The notes under the pieces were generated by a model. That model ran no database searches, was not told where the DNA came from, and saw only the letters and a list, made by a program, of their open reading frames with translations. A program made the translations under genes and the position numbers. From Procambarus clarkii (Eukaryota > Arthropoda > Malacostraca > Decapoda > Cambaridae), in the NCBI RefSeq assembly GCF_040958095.1, contig NC_091233.1:20844168-20908167 (forward strand): 64,000 bases of DNA. Direction: 5' to 3'. Of the stretch, positions 53,006-63,529 are shown in pieces. The first letter of the stretch is position 1. The number at the start of each line of letters is the position of its first letter.

Positions 53006-54104
53006 AGACAGTAGTAATGTAGTCATTATCAGCCCACTACCTATACCAGTATCACCCCCCCCAGCCTGAGGCCAGGCAGCTCCCACAACAGAAGCTGCGG
53101 ATGGCTCACTCGTCTAAACTTTAATCCTTCACAAAGGCAAATTCTTAAACCGTGTCGTTCTTCCCATTCTTTATTTCCACCACTCGCATCGTAAAGAACT
53201 TTCCCCCCCCCCCCCCCCGACACACTTTGACTCGAGTCCTCCGGCACAAAGTCTACAAACTGCCCTAACTTGAAAGATTAATTTACTGTTTATGGTGACA
53301 CGGAGTTTGGCAGCCTTGTGCCAGGGTGTGTGGTTGGGGGGAGGGAGGGGGGGCAGGTGTGGAGGAGCTGGGGAAGGTGTGGGAGGGAGGCGGGGAAGGT
53401 TTGGAGGAGGCGTACAGTTGTGGGGAAGGTAGGGAAGGGGGTTACTGATGACACTATTCCTGTGTCAACAGCTAATAAGGAATGTGTTAATTACTCTACA
53501 AGTGTCATGATCCGGACATATATCATGACACAACCGTCTTGTCCCTCTGGCCCTTGAAGGAACCTGTTGACAAATGGGTTTTATAGAAATAGCAATATCG
53601 AATATACATCTACCTCATATTAAATGTATACGATGTAGAAGACATTAAATTTATGATGCAAAAAAAAAAAAATATATTGAATAATTATCCAACTCCCAAG
53701 CATGATTGGAAAGGCAATACCGTTCATAGGAAATAAAAAATATATGCTAGAATGCTTATAAGTCTCGTAATTCAGCCTTGCCCAATCTCCTAAAGGTTTT
53801 GAATCGTGAGATTTAATAATCGGTGCATTCTGGGATTCGATTCACCAGAAAATAGATTGGTACTATTCAGAAACTAACTAAAACCCTATTCTTGAAAATG
53901 TTAATATAAAAAAGGGATAGAATGTATTATCTCAGATGTTTCTGACAATGTGATAAACTCGAAAATAATTATCACTGGCGGCTTTACGTAGAGCTACAGT
54001 GTAGCTTAACATAGCTTTAATCCTCCTCCTTCGTAGCTTTACTCGTCAATGTTCAATATACCACGTGAAATGTCACAGTCTTTAACACACACAACACAGG
54101 TCTT
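53006..54104. other. Unique sequence with a C16 run and a G-rich stretch
   Basis: A C run at 53202-53218. A strongly G-rich segment at 53330-53445 (GGGGGGAGGGAGGGGGGGC and similar) that could form G-quadruplexes. The rest is AT-rich without a recognised gene. Confidence 0.55.
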
Positions 54105-55488
54105 CCCAGCACAGCACACGCCTCTCCTCCCAGCACAGCACACGCCTCTCCTCCCAGCACAGCACACGCCTCTCCTCCCAGCACAGCACAGCGCCTCTCC
54201 TCCCAGCACAGCACAGCGCCTCTCCTCCCAGCACAGCACAGCGCCTCTCCTCCCAGCACAGCACAGCGCCTCTCCTCCCAGCACAGCACAGCGCCTCTCC
54301 TCCCAGCACAGCACAGCGCCTCTCCTCCCAGCACAGCACAGCGCCTCTCCTCCCAGCACAGCACAGCGCCTCTCCTCCCAGCACAGCACAGCGCCTCTCC
54401 TCCCAGCACAGCACAGCGCCTCTCCTCCCAGCACAGCACAGCGCCTCTCCTCCCAGCACAGCACAGCGCCTCTCCTCCCAGCACAGCACAGCGCCTCTCC
54501 TCCCAGCACAGCACAGCGCCTCTCCTCCCAGCACAGCACAGCGCCTCTCCTCCCAGCACAGCACACGCCTCTCCTCCCAGCACAGCACACGCCTCTCCTC
54601 CCAGCACAGCACACGCCTCTCCTCCCAGCACAGCACACGCCTCTCCTCCCAGCACAGCACACGCCTCTCCTCCCAGCACAGCACACGCCTCTCCTCCCAG
54701 CACAGCACACGCCTCTCCTCCCAGCACAGCACACGCCTCTCCTCCCAGCACAGCACACGCCTCTCCTCCCAGCACAGCACACGCCTCTCCTCCCAGCACA
54801 GCACACGCCTCTCCTCCCAGCACAGCACACGCCTCTCCTCCCAGCACAGCACACGCCTCTCCTCCCAGCACAGCACACGCCTCTCCTCCCAGCACAGCAC
54901 ACGCCTCTCCTCCCAGCACAGCACACGCCTCTCCTCCCAGCACAGCACACGCCTCTCCTCCCAGCACAGCACACGCCTCTCCTCCCAGCACAGCACACGC
55001 CTCTCCTCCCAGCACAGCACACGCCTCTCCTCCCAGCACAGCACACGCCTCTCCTCCCAGCACAGCACACGCCTCTCCTCCCAGCACAGCACACGCCTCT
55101 CCTCCCAGCACAGCACACGCCTCTCCTCCCAGCACAGCACACGCCTCTCCTCCCAGCACAGCACACGCCTCTCCTCCCAGCACAGCACACGCCTCTCCTC
55201 CCAGCACAGCACACGCCTCTCCTCCCAGCACAGCACACGCCTCTCCTCCCAGCACAGCACACGCCTCTCCTCCCAGCACAGCACACGCCTCTCCTCCCAG
55301 CACAGCACACGCCTCTCCTCCCAGCACAGCACACGCCTCTCCTCCCAGCACAGGACACGCCTCTCCTCCCAGCACAGCACACGCCTCTCCTCCCAGCACA
55401 GCACACGCCTCTCCTCCCAGCACAGCACACGCCTCTCCTCCCAGCACAGCACACGCCTCTCCTCCCAGCACAGGACAGCACAACCACC
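54105..55488. repeat. 24/25-bp minisatellite in three blocks, about 56 copies
   Basis: Block 1 (about 3 units) and block 3 (about 38 units) have the 24-bp form ending CAGCACACG. Block 2 (about 54180-54560, 15 units) has the 25-bp form ending CAGCACAGCG. The common part is CCTCTCCTCCCAGCACAGCA. Two units near the right end share a CAGGACA variant. The ~480-residue frames are artefacts. Confidence 0.97.
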
Positions 55489-56240
55489 AACACCCCATGA
55501 GGTCAACTCTTCAACTCATCACACAGACACTATGCACAACAAATCGTTACAGTTCTGTCTTGACCGAACAGGTTGTCTATAAACCATTCACTCCAAGCCA
55601 TAAATTGCAAACAGCATGAGAAAATATCGAGAGCGGGCAATGGGAGCCAAGCTCGCATTCCCCTGGACTGCCACCAGACCGATTGCCAGGGACGCGGGTT
55701 CAATCCCATTGCAAAGCCTCAAGACTTTCATAAATACATCATTTTCGTGTGATTTAATTCGTAAAACAGGTAATTATTCGGAGAGCACCCATAGCTTTAT
55801 ATTAATTATATAGCACTTGACGGACACGAGGACAAGGAGCTAGTCTACCTATTCTATTACTCAGTATTACTCCGTAATTACGGAGTATTACGGAGTCTGC
55901 GCCACTCCGTAATACAGTGTTACGGAGTGGCAGAGACTGTGTTGGCTGGTAATGGGTCTAAGAGCTCAAAGCTGCCCGCTGCTTCCTTTCTCTTGCATTA
56001 CTTCAAAAGAAAAACAAATAAGATTTTTTTTTTTTGGGGGTGGGGGTTGGGGAGGGAGGGGTCACCCAGAGGCCCCTGTTGGTGAGTGCGTGCGTGCGTG
56101 CGCGAGTGAGTGAGTGAGTGAGTGAACTCCACTGTGGCCTTGTTCAACTCCAATATGATGATGCCGTATCCCCACAACCTAATAACGTCATCTTCACTTT
56201 ACCCTCGTTGTTAGAACGTTAACAATGGTGTGGTGTCGTT
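55489..56240. other. Unique sequence with small palindromes and GAGT run
   Basis: A possible degraded tRNA-headed fragment at 55.64-55.72 kb (GACGCGGGTTCAATCCC). TACTCCGTAATTACGGAGTA at 55.87 kb is a perfect palindrome, repeated in part to 55.94 kb. (GTGA)n at 56.10 kb. Confidence 0.5.
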
Positions 56241-56450
56241 CAGTGGTTGCTACGCACGCTTAACTACCAAACTTTGCCACAATGCTGCCCACAACAGTGG
56301 CCTTGCTCCCGGGTGCCGATTTACTCCTACATGAACAGAGGGATCGAGCGAAAGGAAATATGCCGAACCATTTCTCTCGCGCGCACGGGGATCGAACCCG
56401 GGCATGGATACTTTATTTCCTGGCAATGGTACGACGCGCTCCGACTGGAG
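56241..56450 (-). mobile_element. Possible tRNA-headed SINE of another family
   Basis: On the minus strand GCCCGGGTTCGATCCCCGTG is a good T-arm/B-box, followed by GCGCGAGAGAAATGGTTCGG. The upstream A-box is not clear. Single copy in the window. Confidence 0.4.
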
Positions 56451-56492
56451 CTGAACCTAACCGGTGATTTTCAAGGGCTAGGTGCGTGACCC

Positions 56493-56776
56493 TACGTTGC
56501 CCCAACGCTTCTTGCCCACGTTGCCCCAACGCTTCTTGCCCACGTTGCCCCAACGCTTCTTGCCCACGTTGCCCCAACGCTTCTTGCCCACGTTGCCCCA
56601 ACGCTTCTTGCCCACGTTGCCCCAACGCTTCTTGCCCACGTTGCCCCAACGCTTCTTGCCCACGTTGCCCCAACGCTTCTTGCCCACGTTGCCCCAACGC
56701 TTCTTGCCCACGTTGCCCCAACGCTTCTTGCCCACGTTGCCACAACGTTTCTTGCCCACGTTGCCACAACGTTTCT
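56493..56776. repeat. 24-bp minisatellite on CACGTTGCCCCAACG, 12 copies
   Basis: CACGTTGCCCCAACGCTTCT then TGCC. The last two units read CACGTTGCCACAACGTTTCT, restoring the AACGTT palindrome, and lead into TTGTTTACATTGTGGTTACA. Confidence 0.96.
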
Positions 56777-57084
56777 TGTTTACATTGTGGTTACATTGTG
56801 TGTTGGGCTTCTATTCACATAGTGTCCTATGAACGTGTTCTTCACACTTGTCACACTCCACATCGGGCTTCCAGCACAGGAAGAACCTTTACATCAGCGT
56901 GTGCATGGCTTGCAGACTCGATAATCAATGATTGCATTCACCAATATTTCACCACCACCTTTCCCTATGCTGGTCTCCAAAAGTCGTTCTGAAGGCTAAT
57001 AACCAACATTTCCCAGTAATTGGATGGAAACTCGTTCAACTGAACTTCACCAGCAAAATACATTTCTACACATGTTTAACTTTT

Positions 57085-57177
57085 GTTGATTCCGGGGATC
57101 AGTATACCCCGCGGCCCGACCTCTGCCCAGGCCTCCTGTCTGGCAGTGTGGTCAACCAGGCTGTTGGATGAGGTACG
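57085..57177 (-). mobile_element. Diverged LINE alpha 3' end
   Basis: CCCCGCGGCCCGACCTCTGC, CCAGGCCTCCTGTCTGGCAG, TGGTCAACCAGGCTGTTGGA. Confidence 0.7.
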
Positions 57178-57585
57178 ATTTAAAGCAACCCTCTTAATAT
57201 CCAAACCACTTAAGTCCATATATTTTCATAAAAAAATTATCCAGAAAAACCCGATTAAGAGAACGAAAAAACTAATTGAAGACTCGTCCAGCGAGACCAA
57301 AATTAGCAATATACCAGAATTAGTGCAAAGCATACATAATCAGATTATTTACTAATGTCAAATTTTCTGCCTAAGCGGCAACTCCAGCATGAATACGCCA
57401 AGAAAAATAATCAAGAGCATCATGTATTAATGCACAATATATTACGGGCTATTCATGCCCGTGCCACCTCTTGGGTGGCTTAATCTTTATCAATCAATTG
57501 CACAATATGTATGATGCAGGGGAATACGGTGATGGAGATAATGTGTACACAGTCCACCACGTGCGGTGCACAACCAGGATAAAGA
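57178..57585. other. Spacer with ACGGGCATGAATAGCCCGT module fragment
   Basis: At 57425-57490 TTACGGGCTATTCATGCCCG and TGCCACCTCTTGGGTGGCTT match the start of the module at 15.5 and 30.8 kb in inverse orientation. Confidence 0.6.
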
Positions 57586-57651
57586 GAGTCTGACAAAGAG
57601 CAAGAGTGACAAAGAGCAAGAGTGACAAAGAGCAAGAGTGACAAAGAGCAT
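57586..57651. repeat. 16-bp tandem repeat GACAAAGAGCAAGAGT
   Basis: Four copies, the first and last imperfect. Confidence 0.92.
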
Positions 57652-57973
57652 GTTATTGAGAGGAAAGTCAACAGATTTTATCAGTTACCATTGTCTTCAG
57701 TTCCCCCCAAAAAATTGTAGCGGGACTGAAGCCTTTTAAAATGCCTGAAAGCCGTCTGATAACACAGTCGGATCAAAACGGTCGAGAAATCATTCAATAT
57801 ATATAATTCTTTTTCCAGGATTCAGTCATGTCAACTCAACCTTGAAATCTTAATAAACTACGAGATGCCAAAGTGACATTTACAACTTTTTATATTGAAA
57901 TGTTTACATTCAGCGAGCATTGAATGTAGAGCAGACTGTTTACTGCCTGTATATGCTTTTTACAGCCTGTCGT

Positions 57974-58217
57974 TAGGCAGTGGCTGAGCGGACAGAACAC
58001 TGGACGCGTGATCCTGTGGTTACGGGTTCGATCCCGGGTACCAGCGAGAAACAATGGGCAGTTTCTTTCACCCTGATGCTCCTGTTACCTAGCAGTAAAA
58101 TAGGTACCTGGGTGTTAGTCAGCTGTCACGGGCTGCTTCCTGGAGGTGGAGGCCTCGTCGAGGACCGGGCCGCGGGGACACTAAGCCCCGAAATCATTTC
58201 AAGATAACCTCAAGATA
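57974..58217 (+). mobile_element. SINE I, diverged head A
   Basis: AGGCAGTGGCTGAGCGGACA, GTGATCCTGTGGTTACGGGT, TCGATCCCGGGTACCAGC. The body has TGGAGGTGGAGGCCTCGTCG. It lies 43 bp from a LINE alpha tail in the opposite orientation. Confidence 0.88.
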
Positions 58218-58257
58218 GCACCAATGGCCAAAGGCTCGTCAACCCAGCCCACAACAT

Positions 58258-58545
58258 CCCTACCTTGAGGTTACCTTGAGGTGCTTCCGGGGCTTAGCGT
58301 CCCCGCGGCCCGGTCGTCGACCAGGCCTCCTGGTTGCCGGACTGATCAACCAGGCTGTTGGACGCGGCTGCTCGCAGCCTGACGTATGAGTCACAGCCTG
58401 GTTGATCAGGTATCCTTTGGAGGTGCTTATCCAGTTCTCTCTTGAACACTGTGAGGGTTGATCCCTCATTAAGATTGAAAATTACTTTCCCTAATGACTT
58501 CAATTTTACTTCAGAAAGACGAGAATTCAGAGATATAAACAATCA
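58258..58545 (-). pseudogene. LINE alpha 3' end with RT C-terminal coding segment
   Basis: The minus-strand frame has NEGSTLTVFKRELDKHLQRI, PDQPG, then LRAAASNSLVDQ. This is the conserved last block of arthropod non-LTR reverse-transcriptase ORFs. The 3' end on the minus strand carries GACGACCGGGCCGCGGGGAC, GCTAAGCCCCGGAAGC and two ACCTCAAGGTA repeats. It is 5'-truncated. The same terminal layout in SINE I suggests shared reverse-transcriptase recognition. Confidence 0.82.
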
Positions 58546-58587
58546 TTCCTCCAGAAAGTAATCAGGTCAACTCCAGTTAAACAAACT

Positions 58588-58840
58588 ACGAAATTACGAC
58601 GTTGCTACAACATTCGAACAAGTTGTAACCACGTTCTAATGCGTCATAAAAACGTTGTAACCACGTTCTAATCCGTCATAAAACCTTGTAACCACGTTCT
58701 AATCCGTCATAAAACTTTGTAACCACGTTCTAATCCGTCATAAAACTTTGTAACCACGTTCTAATACGTCCTATAAACGTTGTAATAAAGTTGTTACATC
58801 TTGTTATAAGTTGTAACAGTTACGTTGTGTGTTTCCAAGG
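58588..58840 (+). mobile_element. M2-like element with internal 31-bp expansion
   Basis: ATTACGACGTTGCTACAACA at left, AGTTACGTTGTGTGTTTCCA at right. Between them GTAACCACGTTCTAATCCGT plus CATAAAACTTT is repeated about five times (58624-58790). Other M2 copies have this segment once. Confidence 0.88.
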
Positions 58841-58855
58841 ATCCTCCAATATCGG

Positions 58856-58933
58856 GTGACTACGGGCTCACCATAGCCCGTGCTACTTGGAACTTTGTTC
58901 CAGGTAGCGAATCTTTAACAACAACAACAAACT
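58856..58933. mobile_element. AGCACGGGCTATGG element, inverse, with (AAC)n
   Basis: GACTACGGGCTCACCATAGC, CCGTGCTACTTGGAACTTTG, TTCCAGGTAGCG and AACAACAACAACAA. Confidence 0.75.
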
Positions 58934-58962
58934 CCACTAGTGTGATAAGTCATGGCTACTCT

Positions 58963-59957
58963 CCTATAGAGACTCTCCTATAGAGACTCTCCTATAGAGA
59001 CTCTCCTATAGAGACTCTCCTATAGAGACTCTCCTATAGAGACTCTCCTACAGAGACTCTCCTATAGAGACTCTCCTATAGAGACTCTCCTATAGAGACT
59101 CTCCTATAGAGACTCTCCTATAGAGACTCTCCTATAGAGACTCTCCTATAGAGACTCTCCTATAGAGACTCTCCTATAGAGACTCTCCTATAGAGACTCT
59201 CCTACAGAGACTCTCCTACAGAGACTCTCCTACAGAGACTCTCCTACAGAGACTCTCCTACAGAGACTCTCCTACAGAGACTCTCCTACAGAGACTCTCC
59301 TACAGAGACTCTCCTACAGAGACTCTCCTACAGAGACTCTCCTACAGAGACTCTCCTACAGAGACTCTCCTACAGAGACTCTCCTACAGAGACTCTCCTA
59401 CAGAGACTCTCCTACAGAGACTCTCCTACAGAGACTCTCCTACAGAGACTCTCCTACAGAGACTCTCCTACAGAGACTCTCCTACAGAGACTCTCCTACA
59501 GAGACTCTCCTACAGAGACTCTCCTACAGAGACTCTCCTACAGAGACTCTCCTACAGAGACTCTCCTACAGAGACTCTCCTACAGAGACTCTCCTACAGA
59601 GACTCTCCTACAGAGACTCTCCTACAGAGACTCTCCTACAGAGACTCTCCTACAGAGACTCTCCTACAGAGACTCTCCTACAGAGACTCTCCTACAGAGA
59701 CTCTCCTATAGAGACTCTCCTATAGAGACTCTCCTATAGAGACTCCTATAGAGACTCTCCTATAGAGACTCTCCTATAGAGACTCTCCTATAGAGACTCC
59801 TATAGAGACTCTCCTATAGAGACTCTCCTACAGAGACTCTCCTACAGAGACTCTCCTACAGAGACTCTCCTACAGAGACTCTCCTACAGAGACTCTCCTA
59901 CAGAGACTCTCCTATAGAGACTCTCCTATAGAGACTCTCCTATAGAGACTCTCCTAT
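58963..59957. repeat. 14-bp array GAGACTCTCCTAYA, about 71 copies
   Basis: One site in the unit is T or C. T-type units fill 58.97-59.20 kb with one C-type exception, C-type 59.21-59.70, T-type 59.70-59.82, C-type 59.82-59.91, T-type to the end. Two units near 59.74 and 59.80 kb have lost three bases (GAGACTCCTATA). Confidence 0.97.
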
Positions 59958-60039
59958 AAAGAATATAAACTACTAAAGCTACTCTCCTATAGAGAAAGCA
60001 TAACCCTCCAGGGTGGGAGGCGTCAAGCTTGGATAAATA

Positions 60040-60232
60040 TCCACTTGCGAAACCTGTACATTTGTTCTCGATCATGGCGGCTTTGTATAGACAGTTCACG
60101 AACTTTAGAAACTTGGTAAGCAAAGTTATTATTCATATCGATCATCTCCGGGCACTTTGGAAATCATAAAATGTTAAATAAATGCAAACTATGCCGATTT
60201 GATCGAGAAAAGATGTACAGGTTTCGTAAGCA
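60040..60232. mobile_element. Old, diverged M1 element
   Basis: CTTGCGAAACCTGTACATTT, TCGATCATGGCGGCTTTGTA at left. GAGAAAAGATGTACAGGTTT and CGTAAGC at right. Confidence 0.6.
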
Positions 60233-60375
60233 GAACTTTATATTCTGGGAAAGAAACTCCTAATGAGACTTTATCCAATTAAAAATGGTCAAGGGCCAAC
60301 ACATTTTCCACACAATGAAGTAATTACAAATACCTGAAGGTTTAATTATTTAAAGCAACCATGTCTTGTACACCT

Positions 60376-60722
60376 GGGGGCCAGATTCACGAAGCAGTTA
60401 CGCAAGCACTTACGAAACCTGGGGCCAGATTCACGAAGCAGTTACGCAAGCACTTACGAACCTGGGGCCAGATTCACGAAGCGGTTACGCAAGCACTTAC
60501 GAACCTGTCCATCTTTTCTCAATCTTTGGCGGCTTTGTTTACAATTATTAAACAGTTAATGAGCTCCGAAGCACCAGGAGGCTGTTTATAACAATAACAA
60601 CAGTTGATTGGCAAGTTTTCATGCTTGTAAACTGTTTAATAAATGTAACCAAAGCCGTCAAAGATTGAGGAAAGATGTACACGTTCGTAAGTGCTTGCGT
60701 AACTGCTTCGTGAATCTGGCTC
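60376..60722. mobile_element. M1 fold-back with 3 left and 1 right terminal units
   Basis: Three GGGCCAGATTCACGAAGCAG units, then GGCGGCTTTGTTTACAATTA, GAGCTCCGAAGCACCAGGAG (loop), CAAAGCCGTCAAAGATTG and one inverse end. Confidence 0.92.
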
Positions 60723-60799
60723 CTGGATCGCAAGGATGTTGTACAGTGCTTAGTCACTATTCAAATTTGTGCCTAATCCACCCATTATTACCTAACTAC

Positions 60800-60980
60800 T
60801 TAGGCTGGAGGGTAGAGCGACGGTCTCGCTTCATGCAGGTCGGCGTTCAATCCCCGACCGTCCACAAGTGGTTGGACACCATTCCTTTCCCCCCGTCCCA
60901 TCCCAAATCGTTATCCTGACCCCTTCCCAGTGCTATATAGTCGTCAGGACTTGGCGCTTTTCCCTGAAAATGCCATTTCT
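60800..60980 (+). mobile_element. SINE III, complete
   Basis: CTGGAGGGTAGAGCGACGGT, CGCTTCATGCAGGTCGGCGT, CCCCGACCGTCCACAAGTGG. The body ends TATATAGTCGTCAGGACTTG. Confidence 0.88.
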
Positions 60981-61094
60981 ACCCTAACTTCTTGTTGTAG
61001 CCGAGCTCATGACAAACATCCAAATTACGACGTTTTTACCTAACCATAATGGAAGGAACATATACTGACCCACAAAACCCTAGTTCGAACCCTT

Positions 61095-61170
61095 GTTAAG
61101 GAGGCGGGACCAAAGAGCCGAAGCTCAACCCCCGCAAGCACAACTATGCGAGTACAACTAGGCGAGTACT
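61095..61170 (+). mobile_element. LINE beta 3' UTR fragment
   Basis: GAGGCGGGACCAAAGAGCCG, AAGCTCAACCCCCGCAAGCA, CAACTATGCGAGTACAACTA. The end is duplicated (TATGCGAGTA/TAGGCGAGTA) instead of passing into CA. Confidence 0.8.
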
Positions 61171-61345
61171 AGGTTTCCATTTTCCGCTTGTTACAACCTG
61201 AAATAAAGTTGTTACATCTTGGCTTAACGTGCTTATGACGTATTAGAACGTTGTTACAACTTGCTATATTGGTTGTTATAACTGGTTAGGTGTTAAAACT
61301 TGTCCGAACGTTGTACCAACGTCGTAGTTTCGGTGTGTTTGGCGG
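61171..61345 (-). mobile_element. M2 fold-back, one terminus missing
   Basis: It begins TTTCCATTTTCCGCTTGTTA, lacking GGAAACACAAACC, and ends GTTTCGGTGTGTTTGGCGGG. Confidence 0.83.
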
Positions 61346-62306
61346 GAACACACCTTAATTAAATAAGAAAATAAATGTGAATTTTGAAAATGTTTTTCCC
61401 AGTAAAGTCATTCAATACTCCCCCAGTTCCTCTCGCCTCAGGATTCGTCAACAATTTCACAGCAGGTGATATATCTACGAGATCATTAGAAGACTTTTGA
61501 ATCGTCCCTCTGACCTCAGAAGGAAATCAGAGCCCGTTGCCAGTGGCAACTTTCTTCCAGCTTCTCGTTGCCAGGGGTAATTGCCAAATTATACGGCCTT
61601 CTTGCGTCCAACCATCCTGAAGGCGATTATACTTTTGGTCGGGATCGCCAAAGACGTTGGGAGAAATTAGCCGGGTGTAAATGGTGCTCTTAAATCTTCC
61701 TTGGAAGGAGGAGAATATCTAATTTATATTGGGGTACCACCTCTGGTGCTAGTGTAGGGACCCATAGCCTCGGAGAATAAAGAGCACTCGGTACTAATTT
61801 ATATTATATATTATTTCTGACCTCAGAAATAATATGATCTAATTTATATTATGTATTATTTATTACATATCGTCCTTAGAGGGTGAATGTATAATATATT
61901 ATTTATTAAAAATCTTCCTTGATAGGAGAATTATATTTGTTATGTTACATTCACCGTCCAAAGAAGATTTACCGAGTACTATTTACACTTTGCTAATTCC
62001 CCTCAAAGCCTTTTGATTTTATACTTTAATCCTGTTAAATAATTAAAATTAAATTGTTTCCCTCTAATCGCATTGAAGTAAAATGCGGATTTTTATTTTT
62101 GCGTTACGCTAGTAGTCCATCAGTTGGGTATAACCACAGTACCTTATATTATATACTTAGTTACATTAAATAAACTCCAAATAACACTTCAAGGATTCGA
62201 ACCAAGGCCGCCATGCAGCTTAGTACAGTACATACTTATCCATTTGGGATTCTATTGAAAAACTGATGTATGGGGGACAATTCAAGCTTTACACTGAAAT
62301 TATGCA
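61346..62306. other. AT-rich sequence with a short gamma 3' module
   Basis: At 61731-61797 GGGGTACCACCTCTGGTGCT and AGTGTAGGGACCCATAGCCT match the gamma module, cut after CTCGGAGAATAAAGAG. Around 61.80-61.93 kb TAATTTATATTAT repeats. No gene recognised. Confidence 0.6.
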
Positions 62307-62466
62307 ATCTTGGCGTGTTCAATTAATGAAATAATGGTGTCCCTTCTCCACGAGTGTAGCCGGGTGTTGGATGGATTTCAGATTCACGACCATTCAACAC
62401 CCGGCAACACTCGTGGAGTATAGGTACCATTATTTCATTTATTAACTAAATACGCTAAGATTGCAG
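62307..62466. mobile_element. 160-bp fold-back element (M5)
   Basis: Ends TGCAATCTTGGCGT and ACGCTAAGATTGCA. Inner arms GAAATAATGGT / ACCATTATTTC, and CTCCACGAGTGTAGCCGGGT against ACCCGGCAACACTCGTGGAG. The loop is about 30 nt. Only one copy in the window. Confidence 0.85.
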
Positions 62467-62925
62467 AGTATCACACTGTGTAATGTTTAAATGGTCTCCA
62501 GCTATAAAATTTCTCAACAGAACTCTAAATGATCCCTCAAGGACTTGAACCATATAACATTTATACGTAATCGGTGGTCGAGTACTTATAGTACTAGCGT
62601 GGTACCCTGGTACCCCAGGTTCGAACATAACTGTTAAACACATTGGACATTACTGAAGCCATGACACGAGTCGCTCACTCATCCACCACCTGAGTAAGGC
62701 AAAAATGAGTAACTCTTACTGGGCCAGCCAGAGACTTTACGCCTGCGAAAGATTATTCACCCCCAAATAGAACTTGAGAGATTTTGTTTTAAACTATGTA
62801 ATTCGTACTTTTGTATCATTATATACAGATTTTTTAAATCAGAACTTCCAGTGACTTATCGCTTCTCGGTGAAATTACACTAAATGTACTTAATCTCTAG
62901 ACTATGTTCAAGACTAGACCAATAG
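62467..62925. other. Unique sequence
   Basis: A weak T-arm-like CCCCAGGTTCGAACAT at 62.62 kb with no convincing head. No gene. Confidence 0.4.
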
Positions 62926-63090
62926 ACTAGTTGGTCAGTAAGGTATTGTGATGGTCTTAAGGCCTATAAACCTCTGGAGGGTTATTAAGACCACCACAAT
63001 ACCTTACTGACCAACCACCAAGTTTGCTGTTGGACTTAATAACCCTCCAGAGGTTGATAGGCCTTAAGTCCACCACCACCAGGCACTCGT
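62926..63090. repeat. Nested inverted repeats
   Basis: TTGGTCAGTAAGGTATTGTG and its inverse CACAATACCTTACTGACCAA enclose AAGGCCTATAAACCTCTGGA. That inner segment occurs again in inverse form to the right (CCAGAGGTTGATAGGCCTTA). The inner unit can therefore pair with either neighbour. Confidence 0.88.
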
Positions 63091-63175
63091 AAATTTGTGG
63101 AACGTGCGTAAGTTAATTACAAATGTCTACTTCCCTTCTCTGAGGCAATATGGACCACCTGAAACGAGAGACAGC

Positions 63176-63376
63176 CCGCCAAACACACACCGAAACTACG
63201 ACCTTGGTACAACGTTCGAACAAGTTTTAACACCTCCTAACCAGTTATAACAACCAACATAGCAAGTTGTAACAACGTTCTAATACGTCATAAACACGTT
63301 AAGCCAAGATGTGACAACTTTATTACAAGTTGTAACAAGCGGAAAATAGAGACAGTTTTGGTCTGTGTTTCCAGGG
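63176..63376 (+). mobile_element. M2 fold-back/MITE, complete
   Basis: CCCGCCAAACACACACCGAA at left, GTCTGTGTTTCCAGGG at right. The interior has TACAACGTTCGAACAAG and AGTTGTAACAACGTTCTAAT. Confidence 0.87.
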
Positions 63377-63529
63377 CTAGGAAACCCACAGTGGTGTAGA
63401 TGATTATGTATCAATAGAGAACGTCACCAAGACTGAAATAGAAGACTGGGAGGTGAAAATAAATCGAAGTGAAGTGTGTGTGTGTGTGTGTGTGTTGGGG
63501 TCAGATTACAGCCGCCTATCTCGGCCCAC

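Noticed and set aside
52337-53086. Leu/Ser/Val-rich membrane-like frames
   Set aside because: They are read-through of a GA/CA-rich array, with hydrophobicity resulting from CTCT/GTGT codons.
54039-55506. Open frames of about 480 residues on both strands
   Set aside because: They are read-through of a stop-free 24/25-bp minisatellite, equally open in several frames, with no non-repeat domain.
56413-56992. Frames over the 24-bp array at 56.5 kb (LPQRFLPT, CPNASCPR and similar)
   Set aside because: They are in-frame because 24 is a multiple of three, but all frames of both strands are open and none has a recognisable domain.
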